A stretch of 64,000 nucleotides of DNA from Massilia varians (GTDB lineage Bacteria; Pseudomonadota; Gammaproteobacteria; Burkholderiales; Burkholderiaceae_D). A program made the translations under genes and the position numbers. How positions within the stretch are numbered: position 1 is the stretch's first letter; each line of letters opens with the position of its first letter. The stretch spans positions 5,395,001 to 5,459,000 of the forward strand of contig NZ_AP026966.1 of the NCBI RefSeq assembly GCF_027923905.1. The letters run 5' to 3'. The notes beneath the pieces were generated by a model. The model had not been told where the DNA came from and made no database searches. It saw only the letters and a program-made list of their open reading frames with translations. Positions 49,780-60,378 of this stretch are shown in pieces.

Positions 49780-50154
49780 ATGAAATTGCTTCGAGTCAGT
49801 ACCGCTGTCATTTCCCTGCTGTTTTCCGCCACCACCCTCGCCGCCGACAGCACTCCGCTGAAGCACGCACACGGCATGCTCGTCGATCACGCCGGCATGA
49901 CCGTCTACACCTATGACAAGGACACCCCGAACAGTGGCAAGAGCGCTTGCGTCGCCACCTGCGCCAAGAACTGGCCGCCCGTGATGGCCCAGGGCACGCC
50001 GCCCGCCCCCTATTCGGTCGTCACGCGCGAAGACGGCAGCAAGCAGCTGGCCCACAAGAGCAAGCCGCTGTACACCTTCGTGAAAGACAAGAAAGCGGGA
50101 GACAAGACCGGCGACGGCGTCGGCGGCGCCTGGCACATCGTCGGGGAAGAATAA
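49780..50154 (+). CDS. Secreted COG4315-type repeat protein
   Basis: A 124-residue protein with a signal peptide (SLLFSATTLAADS). Two copies of the COG4315 motif follow: GMLVDHAGMTVYTYDKDTP near residue 32 and LAHKSKPLYTFVKDKKAGD near residue 87. Between them is SACVATCAKNWPPV with a possible disulfide. An ideal RBS (CAGGAGG) stands before the ATG. The function of the family is unknown; export to the periplasm is clear. Confidence 0.85.
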   Translation: MKLLRVSTAVISLLFSATTLAADSTPLKHAHGMLVDHAGMTVYTYDKDTPNSGKSACVATCAKNWPPVMAQGTPPAPYSVVTREDGSKQLAHKSKPLYTFVKDKKAGDKTGDGVGGAWHIVGEE

Positions 50155-50162
50155 GCAGCGCG

Positions 50163-50426
50163 TCAGCGCCGCTCGTGGATCTTGATGACCTTGCCGTTGC
50201 CCTTGCCGGGCGGCGGCGCGGGCTCGGCCGGCCCGCAGGTACCGCAGCTGTTGCAGCCGCTGCCGCAGCTGGCCGAGGTATCCAGCCACTTGACCAGCCT
50301 CGATTGCCGGCCGCCCCTGGAGAGACGGTGCACGATCGCGCGCCGCCAGCTGTCCGGCAGGTACTTCGCGCCGGCGTACAGCACGGCCAGCGCGACGATG
50401 ATCCCGGTGACCAGCTCCTGCCACAT
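50163..50426 (-). CDS. Small membrane protein with Cys-rich tail in the feo operon (DUF6587-like)
   Basis: An 87-residue protein. One membrane segment (TGIIVALAVLYAGAKYL, residues 7-23) is followed by a basic stretch and a cytoplasmic tail with four Cys (SCGSGCNSCGTCG, residues about 53-65). It starts 3 bp after feoB. In many bacteria a small third protein (FeoC or a Cys-rich protein) accompanies FeoAB. A role in iron handling or in an Fe-S-dependent switch is inferred from position and the Cys cluster. Confidence 0.72.
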   Translation of the reverse strand: MWQELVTGIIVALAVLYAGAKYLPDSWRRAIVHRLSRGGRQSRLVKWLDTSASCGSGCNSCGTCGPAEPAPPPGKGNGKVIKIHERR

Positions 50427-50429
50427 GTC

Positions 50430-52310
50430 CTAGCCTCCCGTGAGGAACAAGGTGGTGCGGTAGACGATGAAGGCGGCCACGTAGGCCAGGCCGAACATGT
50501 AGCCGGCCATGATCCAGGCGTAGCGGCGGCTGCCGGTCTCGCGCGCCACCGTGGCCAGCGTCGGTAGGCAGTGCGGCGCGTAGACGTACCAGGTCAGGAG
50601 CGCCAGGCCGGTTGCCAGCGACCACGACTGCGCGATCACCGGCGCCAGGGCATTGGCGGCTTCGTCGCCGCCCGACAGGGCGTACACGGTGCCCAGCGCG
50701 CCGACCGCCACTTCGCGTGCGGCCATGCCCGGCACCAGGGCGATCGCGATCTCCCAGCCGAAGCCGATCGGCGCCAGGATGACTTCCAGCGCGCGGCCGA
50801 TCATGCCGGCCACGCTGTAGTAGATCGGCGGGTGGGTCGCGCCTTCCGGTGCGCCCGGGAAGCTCGACAGCAGCCACAGCAGGATCATCATGGTAAGGAT
50901 CAGGGTGCCGACCCGCTTCAGGAAGATCTTGGCACGCTCCCACAGGCCGGAGACCAGCGCACCGGGCTGAGGCCAGTGGTAGGTCGGCAGTTCCATCATG
51001 AGCACGTGCTGCTTGTAGTCGCTGCGGCGCTTCATGAACCAGGCCACCGCCATGGCGCTCAGGATACCCGCCATGTAGAGGGCGAACAGCACCAGGCCCT
51101 GCAGGTTCATGATGCCGCCCACTTCGCGGTCCGGAATGAAGGCGGCGATCAGGAGCGCATACACCGGCAGGCGCGCCGAGCAGGTCATGAGCGGCGCGAT
51201 CATGATCGTCACCAGGCGGTCGCGCGGGTTCTGGATGGTGCGCGCGGCCATGATGCCCGGGATCGCGCAGGCGAACGAGGACAGCAGCGGCAGGAAGGCG
51301 CGGCCCGACAGGCCGACGCTGCCCATGATGCGGTCGAGCAGGAAGGCGGCGCGCGGCAGGTAGCCCACGTCTTCCAGCACCAGGATGAAGAAGAACAGGA
51401 TCAGGATCTGCGGCAGGAACACCAGCACGCTGCCGACGCCGGCGATGATGCCGTCCACGATCAGGCTGTGCAGCACGCCCTCGCCCAGCAGCACGCCGAC
51501 CTGCTCGCCAAGGGCGGCCACGCCCGCCTCGATCAGTTCCATCGGCGTCTCGGCCCAGCTGAACACGGCCTGGAAGATCAGGAACATCAGGGCGGCCAGG
51601 ATCACCGGGCCGAGCACCGGATGCAGCACCACGTTGTCGATCTTTTCCGTCAGGTTGCCGCGGTCGCCGTCGGTCACGACGGCCAGCTCGAGGATGCGGC
51701 GCACTTCGCGCTGGGTTTCCTCGACCGGCACGGCGTCGATCGCGGAAAGCGGATTCGGCTTGACGGTGGTATCGAAGACCATGCGGTCGAGCTGGGCCAG
51801 CAGGGCGTCTTCGCCGTGGGCATGGATGGCGACGGTTTCCACCACCGGCATGGCGAGCGCGGCGGAGAGCTTGGCGGTATCGATGCTGATGCCGCGCTTC
51901 TTGGCGACGTCGACCATGTTCAACACGAGCACCATGGGAAGCCCGAGACGCTTGAGCTCGAGCACCATGCGCAGGTTCAGGCGCAGATTGGTGGCGTTGA
52001 CCACGCACAACACCGCATCCGGCGCCGCTTCGCCTGCGCGCAGGCCGGCGACCACGTCGCGCGTGATGGCTTCGTCCGGCGTGTAGGCGCTCAGGCTGTA
52101 GGCGCCCGGCAGGTCGAGCACGCGGAACGCGCGGCCCGCCGGCGAGGTGAAGCTGCCTTCCTTGCGTTCGATGGTCACGCCGGCGTAGTTCGCGACCTTC
52201 TGGCGCGAACCGGTCAGGCGGTTGAAGAGCGCGGTCTTGCCGCAGTTGGGATTGCCGAGCAGTGCGACCAGGGGCGTGCGCGACGCCACCTGTTGTTCCA
52301 TGACACCCAT
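50430..52310 (-). CDS. feoB: Ferrous iron transporter FeoB
   Basis: A 626-residue inner-membrane protein. The N-terminal GTPase has G1 GNPNCGKTALFNRLTG (residues 19-34), G3 LDLPGAYSL and G4 LNMVD. Two Gate-type membrane regions follow, with the conserved Cys in SFACAIPGIMAARTI and TCSARLPVYALL. It is shorter than the 773-residue E. coli protein, mainly between domains and at the C-terminus, but no conserved part seems missing. It imports Fe(II). It starts 4 bp after feoA. Confidence 0.95.
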   Translation of the reverse strand: MGVMEQQVASRTPLVALLGNPNCGKTALFNRLTGSRQKVANYAGVTIERKEGSFTSPAGRAFRVLDLPGAYSLSAYTPDEAITRDVVAGLRAGEAAPDAVLCVVNATNLRLNLRMVLELKRLGLPMVLVLNMVDVAKKRGISIDTAKLSAALAMPVVETVAIHAHGEDALLAQLDRMVFDTTVKPNPLSAIDAVPVEETQREVRRILELAVVTDGDRGNLTEKIDNVVLHPVLGPVILAALMFLIFQAVFSWAETPMELIEAGVAALGEQVGVLLGEGVLHSLIVDGIIAGVGSVLVFLPQILILFFFILVLEDVGYLPRAAFLLDRIMGSVGLSGRAFLPLLSSFACAIPGIMAARTIQNPRDRLVTIMIAPLMTCSARLPVYALLIAAFIPDREVGGIMNLQGLVLFALYMAGILSAMAVAWFMKRRSDYKQHVLMMELPTYHWPQPGALVSGLWERAKIFLKRVGTLILTMMILLWLLSSFPGAPEGATHPPIYYSVAGMIGRALEVILAPIGFGWEIAIALVPGMAAREVAVGALGTVYALSGGDEAANALAPVIAQSWSLATGLALLTWYVYAPHCLPTLATVARETGSRRYAWIMAGYMFGLAYVAAFIVYRTTLFLTGG

Positions 52311-52314
52311 CCGC

Positions 52315-52572
52315 TTATTCCGGCTTGATCGACACGAGGGCCGCTTCGAAGCGGCGCAGCGCGAAGGTCGATTCGCCGACCTTGACGGCCAGCGGGCCGC
52401 CCAGCACGCGCTTGAGCACGCGGATACGTTCGCCCGGCACGAAGCCGAGCTCCATCAGGCGGCGCTGAACGTCGAAACCGCCCTGTTGCGCCGGCGGCGC
52501 CAGGTGGATCACGGTAGCGCTCTGGCCGGCAGGAAGGGCGTCGAGCGTGGTGAGGGAGGGAGCAAGAGTCAT
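52315..52572 (-). CDS. feoA: Ferrous iron transport protein FeoA
   Basis: An 85-residue SH3-like protein with VQRRLMELGFVPGERIRVLK and GPLAVKVGESTFALRRFEA. It supports FeoB activity. It is the first gene of feoA-feoB-small protein and has a Fur-box-like site about 55 bp upstream. Confidence 0.93.
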   Translation of the reverse strand: MTLAPSLTTLDALPAGQSATVIHLAPPAQQGGFDVQRRLMELGFVPGERIRVLKRVLGGPLAVKVGESTFALRRFEAALVSIKPE

Positions 52573-52627
52573 GGTCGCGTCCAGTAAGTGTAGCGCTGAT
52601 GAGACAGATAGCTAGCATCATAAACCT

Positions 52628-52648
52628 AAATGCGAATTATTTCTATTT
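52628..52648 (-). promoter_or_regulatory. Fur-box-like site upstream of feoA
   Basis: On the minus strand AAATAGAAATAATTCGCATT agrees in several positions with the 7-1-7 Fur consensus (GATAAT-like repeats around ATTCGCATT). It is a weaker match than the site at 52736-52754. Confidence 0.55.
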
Positions 52649-52735
52649 GCGGTTTGATCACAGTCTAAAAGAAAGACCACGTCAACACAAAATTCCTGTT
52701 GCAAACGACGCCGAGTTTACGGAGAATAGAACACG

Positions 52736-52754
52736 AATGAGATTGATTCTCATT
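52736..52754 (+). promoter_or_regulatory. Fur box upstream of bfd
   Basis: AATGAGATTGATTCTCATT has perfectly complementary 7-base arms (AATGAGA and TCTCATT) and closely resembles the classical Fur box. It lies 52 bp before the bfd ATG and within the bfd/feoA divergent promoter region. Confidence 0.8.
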
Positions 52755-52805
52755 TAAATGACAAGTGAATAATGTGGCTCGACCGAGTCTCAAGGAACCG
52801 AAACG

Positions 52806-53015
52806 ATGATCGTCTGTGTCTGCAACAACATCTCCGACCGCGAAATCCGCCAGGCCGTCGACCTGGGGATCAGCTCGGTCGCCGAACTGCACAAGGAACT
52901 GGGCGTCGGCACCATGTGCGGCAAGTGCGTGAGCTATGCACGCGAAGTCCTGCACGAACATCTCGAGAGCAAAACCACGATCACCGAAGTGCGCCGCGTC
53001 CCGCAGGCGGCCTGA
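52806..53015 (+). CDS. bfd: Bacterioferritin-associated ferredoxin
   Basis: A 69-residue [2Fe-2S] protein. The cluster ligands are the Cys residues of CVCNNIS (residues 4 and 6) and MCGKCVSYA (residues 38 and 41). Bfd reduces the iron core of bacterioferritin so that iron can be released. Under low iron it should be de-repressed by loss of Fur from the site at 52736-52754. It is divergent from feoA and precedes bfr. Confidence 0.95.
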   Translation: MIVCVCNNISDREIRQAVDLGISSVAELHKELGVGTMCGKCVSYAREVLHEHLESKTTITEVRRVPQAA

Positions 53016-53038
53016 ACAGCACCAACGTCTCTCTCCCT

Positions 53039-53063
53039 GCCCCGCCTGCGCGGGGCTTTTTTT
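53039..53063 (+). terminator. Rho-independent terminator of bfd
   Basis: GCCCCGCCTGCGCGGGGC forms a 7-bp stem around a CTGC loop and is followed by T7. The same hairpin core occurs after bfr, where it has been hit by a mobile element; here it is intact. Confidence 0.93.
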
Positions 53064-53237
53064 CGCCCGCGCCGGGTGATTGAGAAGCGTTCGCACGGCG
53101 GAACGAGAACGCTTGTCATTCCCGCCGTTTTTTTCGATTTTCACTGCATTTTCCCGGGCTTTTTCAGCGTTTTCGGCCCAAAAGCGGGCGGCTTGTTTGT
53201 TATCATGGAGCCTATTCAACATCATCAAGGGCATCAC

Positions 53238-53708
53238 ATGAAAGGCGACCAGAACGTTCTTCGTCTGCTGAACGCGCAGCTGACCAACGAACTCACCGCG
53301 ATCAACCAGTACTTCCTGCATGCGCGCATGTACCGCCACTGGGGCTTCGGCAAGCTGGCGAAGAAGGAGTACGACGAATCGATCGGCGAGATGAAGCACG
53401 CCGACAAGCTGATCGACCGCATCCTGATGCTCGACGGCCTGCCGAACCTGCAGGCGCTGCACAAGCTGCTCATCGGTGAATCGACCCAGGAAATGCTGGA
53501 ATGCGACCTCAAGCTCGAGCGCGCGGCCCAGGTGACGGTCAAGGAAGGCATCGCGGCGGCGGAAGCGGCGGCCGACTACGTGACCCGCGACCTGTTCCTG
53601 ATGATCCTCGAAGATACCGAGGAACACATCGAGTGGCTGGAAACGCAGCTGGACCTGATCGTCAAGGTCGGCATCCAGAACTACCTGCAGAGCCAGATCA
53701 GCGAATAA
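53238..53708 (+). CDS. bfr: Bacterioferritin
   Basis: A 156-residue iron-storage subunit of the 24-mer type. The ferroxidase ligands are conserved (E18 in LTNELTAINQYFLHARM; E51 and H54 in GEMKHADK; a Glu in CDLKLERAA; E and H in ILEDTEEHIEWLE). The haem ligand is M52. The start is the ATG at 53238, preceded by AAGGG. It follows bfd and its terminator, so it probably has its own promoter in 53064-53237. Confidence 0.96.
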   Translation: MKGDQNVLRLLNAQLTNELTAINQYFLHARMYRHWGFGKLAKKEYDESIGEMKHADKLIDRILMLDGLPNLQALHKLLIGESTQEMLECDLKLERAAQVTVKEGIAAAEAAADYVTRDLFLMILEDTEEHIEWLETQLDLIVKVGIQNYLQSQISE

Positions 53709-53717
53709 AAAACAAAC

Positions 53718-53892
53718 CCCGCCTGCGCGGTAATACCGTTCAGTTAGCGTAAAAATGTAGGGTGGTCGGCTTCGCCGACCGCGCGTCCAAGTCACCAATG
53801 CACTGTGGCAGAGCAAAATGGAGTTGAACGCGTGGCCGGGAAACCCGGCCACCCTACGCTTAACTGAACGGCATTACCGCCTGCGCGGGGTT
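53718..53892 (+). terminator. Rho-independent terminator of bfr, split by a MITE
   Basis: Without the 146-bp element and one 12-bp duplication the sequence is CCCCGC-CTGC-GCGGGG followed by TTTT. This is the same hairpin as the intact bfd terminator at 53039. The insertion is in the loop region. Confidence 0.85.
53731..53876. mobile_element. 146-bp IS4-type MITE containing a REPIN, copy 2
   Basis: The element starts TAATACCGTTCAG and ends CTGAACGGCATTA. It is flanked by a perfect 12-bp duplication CCGCCTGCGCGG (53719-53730 and 53877-53888). The inner 101 bp (53757-53857) are a REPIN. It has the same length as the copy at 1947-2092 and differs from it at three positions, so both are recent. 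Confidence 0.87.
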
Positions 53893-53916
53893 TTGTTTGT
53901 CAGGCCGGGCCGCGGT

Positions 53917-54845
53917 TCAGCGCCACTTCCTCATCCACCTGTCGTAGAAGCCCAGGTCGCGCGGCACCGCCCCCGGAATCGCGCAGATCGCCCCGGCGAA
54001 CTCGTTGGCCCGCGCCAGGGAAACGTCGAGCGGCCAGCCGCGCATCTTCCCCAGCAGGAAAATCGCCGAGAAGGCATCCCCCGCCCCCACCGTGTCGATG
54101 ACAAAAGGCGGCGCCGGGTTATCGCGGTGCATCAGCACCTGCCCGTCGGCGCCGAAGTACACCGAGCCGCGGTGTCCCAGCGTGACGATCAGTGCGTCGA
54201 GCGAGAACATCTGCAGCAGCGCCTGGCACGAGGCGTGCACCTCGTCGGCCGCCAGCGCCGGATCGTCCGGCTTGATCTGGAAATACCAGCCGAACATCGC
54301 CTGCAGCTCTTCCTCGTTGATCTTGGCGATGTTCGCCTCTTGCAGCGAGCGCGTGACGATGCGCTCTTCCACCTGGCCCTCGCGCAGGTTCAGGTCGAGG
54401 TAGCGCAGCGCCGGCGTGGCGCGCAGCAGCGCCATCAGGGTGGCGCGCGAGCGCTCGTGGCGCTGGGCCAGGGTGCCGAAATAGAAGATGCCCGGCTGCG
54501 CGTGTTCCAGCGCCGCCTCGGCCTGGCCGCGGTCGATGAAATCGTAGGCCTGGTTCGGCAGGATGGTGAAGCGGTGGCCGCCACGGGCGCCGCGCTCGAC
54601 CAGGACGCGGCCGGTTTCCTCGATGGCGTCGCACTGCAGGCCGGCCTCGCTCATCGCGAAGCGCTCGAACTCGGCGCGCACCGCCTGGCCGGGCTTGTCC
54701 TGGCCAATGCGGGTAAGCATCAGCTGCGGCGCCATGAAGGCGGCCAGGTGGCGCGCCACATTGAAGGGCGCGCCGCCGACCACCTGCTCGGTGGTGAAGT
54801 CGTCGACCAGCGCTTCGCCGAAGACGACGGTGGTGGCCGGCGCGT

Positions 54846-54849
<4 letters not shown>
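53917..54849 (-). CDS. PfkB-family carbohydrate kinase
   Basis: A 310-residue ribokinase-fold protein. The substrate-side motif is VVGGAPFNVARHLAAF near residue 23, and the C-terminal anion-hole/catalytic motif DTVGAGDAFSAIFLLGKM has the base Asp in GAGD. The sugar is not predictable; fructokinase-like members are the nearest in style. The start is a GTG that overlaps the GST stop (GTGA), so the two genes are coupled. Confidence 0.85.
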
Positions 54850-57009
<2,160 letters not shown>

Positions 57010-57016
57010 TCCACGC

Positions 57017-57041
57017 GGACGGGCGGCCGCGCCGCCCGTCC
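57017..57041. terminator. Hairpin between purB and the TonB receptor gene
   Basis: GGACGGGCGGC and GCCGCCCGTCC form a perfect 11-bp stem around CGC between two convergent genes. There is no T-tract on either side. Confidence 0.6.
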
Positions 57042-57066
57042 CATGCCGCGCATGTTCATGCGCGGT

Positions 57067-59037
57067 TCAATACTCCCACATCAGCTTCACCCCGAGCCGG
57101 CGCTCGATCTCGGCCCGGTACAAGATCGTCCCGTATTCCCCGTGCCCGCCGCTGAGGTTCTCGCCGGTCAGCGCCAGTTCCAGCCCCGGCCGGATGCGCC
57201 AGCCGAAGCGCGCGTCGAGCGCCGTGTAGGACGGCACGTCCGGGAAGGACTTGCCCGCCACCTTGCGCAGCGTGAACTCGACGTCGCGCCGGTCGTCGAT
57301 GCCATAGATCGAGCGCAGCTGGAAGGTATGCGCCGGGTCGCGCTTGGCCACCAGGGTGGCGCTCTGGTCGCGGCTGCCCGGCTTCAGGCGCAGCTTCTGG
57401 TGCATGGCGGTCCAGCCGGCCGACAGGCGCCAGCGCTCGGCCGCCTGCCAGCTGCCCCAGGCCTCGACGCCGCTCGAGCGCCCTTCCATCAGGCTGTCGA
57501 AGGTGATGAAGCCGGCCGGGTTGGTCTCGGTGGTGCGCAGGTAGTCGTAATCGTGGTGGAACAGGGTCACCGAATAGGCGAGCGCCGGCACCGGGTTGCC
57601 GCGGTAGCCCAGTTCGAACACCCGGGCCACCTCGCCGCGCACCTGCGCCCCGCCGCGCAGCAGATAGGGCGGGCGGCCCGGCAGGAAGGCGTCGACATCG
57701 AGACGCGAAGGCGCGCGCACGGTACGCGAGGCCGCCGCCCATAGCGCATGCTGGGGCGACAGGCGCCACGACAGGCGCGCGCTCGGCAGCCATTCGGTCC
57801 CGGTGTATTCGTTGTACTCGAGGCGGCTGCCCAGGGTCAGGTACCAGTCCTGGCCCAGCGTGACCTCGTCCTGCGCGAACAGGCTGGCCCATTGCTGGGT
57901 CGTGCGCGCCGGCAGGAAGGCGACGGTGGCCGTGTTGTCGACGCGGTCGCGGCTGTGGCGGACATTCGCGCCCCAGACGACACGGTGGCGGCCGGCGGCG
58001 GCCAGGGTGTGCTGGAACTGCAGGTCGGTAGTATACAGACGTTCGCCGAACAGCGGCTCGGTGCGGCGCAGCGTGTGGTCGAAATACGCCTGCGCCATCA
58101 GGCTGGCGCCGTCGTCGAGCAGCCGCTCCCAGCGCACGCTCAGGTTGACGCCGTCCGAACGCACCCGCCCCAGGGTGGCGGGCACGCCGGGCGCGGCGAT
58201 CTCGCCCGGCGCCGGCTGGTCGAAGCGTCCGCGGTAGGCATTGCCGATCAGGCTGAAGCGATCCGGACCGCGCTCCCAGTCGGCGCGCACGCCCACCAGG
58301 CTGCGACGGTAGGCGTCGTCGACCGGGGCGCCGCTGGCCAGTTCGCTGTCCTCGCGCCGGGTGGTCTTGCCGAACACGCGCCAGGCCACGCCATTGTCGA
58401 GCGTGCCGCCGTGGCGGTAGGAGACGGTGGCGCCGTCGGTCGCGGCCTGCAGCGCCGCCAGGCTGCCCTGGGTGTCGCCTGCGGAGCGGGTGGTGATGTT
58501 GATGACGCCGTTGACCGCGTTCAGGCCCCACAGCACCCCGCCCGGCCCGCTGACCACTTCGATGCGCTCGACGTCTTCGAGCAGAACTTCCTGGGCATCC
58601 CAGAACACGCCGGAAAACAGCGGCGTATACACCGAACGGCCGTCGATCAGCACCAGGAGCTTGTTCGAATAGCTGTTGCCGCTCTGGTTCATGCCGCGCG
58701 CACTGATCGAATAGCTGTAGCCGTTGATGCGCGCCACATGCAGGTTCGGGGCCAGGCGCAGCACTTCCGGCAGGGTGGCGGCGCCGGAGCGGCGGATGTC
58801 CTCGGCGGTAATGACAAACACGGCGGCGGCGGCATCCTGCAGGCGCTCGGGACGCTTGGACACCGACATCACCGGGATGTTGGCCAGCTCTTCGATCGAC
58901 AGGTCGACCAGGTTGTCGGCGCGGCGGACAGGCTCTTCTTCCGCATGCGCACCGAGCGCGACCGCCAGGCCGAGGCAGACCGCGGCCACGCGTTTGAGCG
59001 GTCCCGGGGTGCAGGTCAGCGGTGAAAGGGCATTCAT
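57067..59037 (-). CDS. TonB-dependent outer-membrane receptor
   Basis: A 656-residue protein with a signal peptide (to about residue 33, ALGAHAEE). A plug domain covers about 45-190 with VSKRPERLQDAAAAVFVITAEDI, VLRLAPNLHVARINGYSYSI and ERIEVVSGPGGVLWGLNAVN. A 22-strand-type barrel follows, ending with LGVKLMWEY (terminal aromatic, typical of outer-membrane proteins). The ligand is unknown. No Fur box is visible in the 205-bp upstream gap, so iron control is not indicated. A good RBS (GGGAG) supports the ATG at 59037. Confidence 0.9.
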   Translation of the reverse strand: MNALSPLTCTPGPLKRVAAVCLGLAVALGAHAEEEPVRRADNLVDLSIEELANIPVMSVSKRPERLQDAAAAVFVITAEDIRRSGAATLPEVLRLAPNLHVARINGYSYSISARGMNQSGNSYSNKLLVLIDGRSVYTPLFSGVFWDAQEVLLEDVERIEVVSGPGGVLWGLNAVNGVINITTRSAGDTQGSLAALQAATDGATVSYRHGGTLDNGVAWRVFGKTTRREDSELASGAPVDDAYRRSLVGVRADWERGPDRFSLIGNAYRGRFDQPAPGEIAAPGVPATLGRVRSDGVNLSVRWERLLDDGASLMAQAYFDHTLRRTEPLFGERLYTTDLQFQHTLAAAGRHRVVWGANVRHSRDRVDNTATVAFLPARTTQQWASLFAQDEVTLGQDWYLTLGSRLEYNEYTGTEWLPSARLSWRLSPQHALWAAASRTVRAPSRLDVDAFLPGRPPYLLRGGAQVRGEVARVFELGYRGNPVPALAYSVTLFHHDYDYLRTTETNPAGFITFDSLMEGRSSGVEAWGSWQAAERWRLSAGWTAMHQKLRLKPGSRDQSATLVAKRDPAHTFQLRSIYGIDDRRDVEFTLRKVAGKSFPDVPSYTALDARFGWRIRPGLELALTGENLSGGHGEYGTILYRAEIERRLGVKLMWEY

Positions 59038-59242
59038 ATTTTGCTCCCTGGCATTCAAACCGATTGCCAGTTATCTCTGATAAACAATGCGTCGGTCGAA
59101 TTTTACATTCCGGACACTCCGGCTGTGCAGCTCTTGCAAACCGTGCTAGTGTACTTGGCGGAAAAATGCCCCTTTCAGCAGCATGCGATAAAGACTGGTA
59201 TAGTTAGTTCTAACACGTACGACTTTCCGAAATGTAATCTTC

Positions 59243-59788
59243 ATGCACCGCTATACCCTTCCGGCCATCGTCCTGCACTGGCTGCTTGCCCTCCTGATCA
59301 TCGGGACCTTCACGCTCGGGCTGGTCATGACCGACATCCCGGGCATCACCCCGACCAAGCTGAAGTATTTCAACTGGCACAAATGGGCCGGCGTGACGGT
59401 GCTGCTGCTGGCCGCCCTGCGCCTGCTGTGGCGCCTGTTCCGCCATCCGCCGGCCTACGCCGACGCCATGCCGGCCTGGCAGCGCGGCGTTTCCCACGGC
59501 CTGCACTGGCTGCTGTACGTCCTGATGTTCGCGGTGCCCCTGTCCGGCTATTTCTACAGCCTGGCCACCGGCTATCCAATCGTCTGGTTCGGCGTGCTGG
59601 AACTGCCGGTGCTGATGGGGCCGGATCCGGCCCTGAAAGTCATCCTGAAGGATGTCCACTACTGGCTCAACATGCTGCTGGCGCTGCTCGTCGGCCTGCA
59701 CGTGGCGGCCGCGTTCAAGCATCTGCTGGTCGACCGCGACGGCGTGATGGCGCGCATGCTGCCTTTTTCTATACGTAAGGAGTCTTGA
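59243..59788 (+). CDS. Cytochrome b561-type membrane protein
   Basis: A 181-residue protein with four membrane segments. Haem-ligand His residues are in AIVLHWLLALLIIG, NWHKWAGVTVLLLAALRL, HGLHWLLYVLMF and DVHYWLNMLLALLVGLHVAAAFKH. It probably moves electrons from ubiquinol across the inner membrane. It shares one base with the following yceI gene, a common partnership. Confidence 0.93.
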   Translation: MHRYTLPAIVLHWLLALLIIGTFTLGLVMTDIPGITPTKLKYFNWHKWAGVTVLLLAALRLLWRLFRHPPAYADAMPAWQRGVSHGLHWLLYVLMFAVPLSGYFYSLATGYPIVWFGVLELPVLMGPDPALKVILKDVHYWLNMLLALLVGLHVAAAFKHLLVDRDGVMARMLPFSIRKES

Positions 59789-60339
59789 TGAAACCCATGA
59801 AAAGCCTGCTGCTGGCCTCGGTGCTGGCCAGCGCCGTCGCCATCGCCGCGCCCCTGAAAACCGATCCTGCGAAAAGCAGCGTGACGGCCACCTTCAAACA
59901 GATGGGCGTGCCGGTCGAGGCGAAGTTCAAGCAGTTCAGCGCGCAGATCGACTACGACGCCGCCAAGCCGGCCGCGTCGAAAGCCAGCGTCGATATCCAG
60001 ACCGCCAGCCTCGACCTGGGCGACCCGGACTACAACAAGGAAGTCGCCAAGAAGGAATGGTTCAACACGGCCCAGTTCCCGAAGGCGAGCTTCGTGTCGA
60101 CCGCGATCGCGCCGGCCGGCGCGGGCAAGCTGAACGTGAGCGGCAAGCTCACCATCAAGGGCCGCAGCGCCAACGTCAGCTTCCCGCTGAGCGTCAGGGC
60201 GGAAGGCGGCAAACAGGTATTCGAAGGGCAGCTGCCGATCAAGCGGCTGGCCTTCAACATCGGCGAAGGCGAGTGGAAGGACACGAGCATGGTCGCCGAT
60301 GAAGTTGTCATCAAGTTCCGCGTCACAGCGGGCCAGTAA
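59788..60339 (+). CDS. YceI family protein 1
   Basis: A 183-residue secreted lipocalin-like protein with a signal peptide (LLLASVLASAVAIAAP). The YceI core reads KTDPAKSSVTATFKQMGVPV, QTASLDLGDPDYNKEVAKKE, WFNTAQFPKASFVS and LTIKGRSANVSFPL. YceI proteins bind isoprenoid quinone-like lipids in the periplasm. It lies between cytochrome b561 and a second yceI gene. Confidence 0.93.
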   Translation: MKPMKSLLLASVLASAVAIAAPLKTDPAKSSVTATFKQMGVPVEAKFKQFSAQIDYDAAKPAASKASVDIQTASLDLGDPDYNKEVAKKEWFNTAQFPKASFVSTAIAPAGAGKLNVSGKLTIKGRSANVSFPLSVRAEGGKQVFEGQLPIKRLAFNIGEGEWKDTSMVADEVVIKFRVTAGQ

Positions 60340-60378
60340 TCACCCCATCAACACCTCACCAACCGCAAGGAATCGTTC

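Noticed and set aside
50430..52310. FeoB looks truncated compared with E. coli (626 against 773 residues)
   Set aside because: The GTPase motifs, both Cys-containing gate regions and the end of the membrane domain are present, and shorter FeoB proteins are normal in related bacteria.
57067..59242. Iron (Fur) control of the TonB-dependent receptor
   Set aside because: The 205-bp upstream gap has no convincing Fur box, unlike the feoA/bfd gap, and the receptor sequence does not reveal its ligand.
59041..59778. Alternative plus-strand open frame overlapping cytochrome b561 in another frame
   Set aside because: The b561 frame has four membrane segments with His ligands; the other frame gives Pro/Arg-rich sequence without homology.
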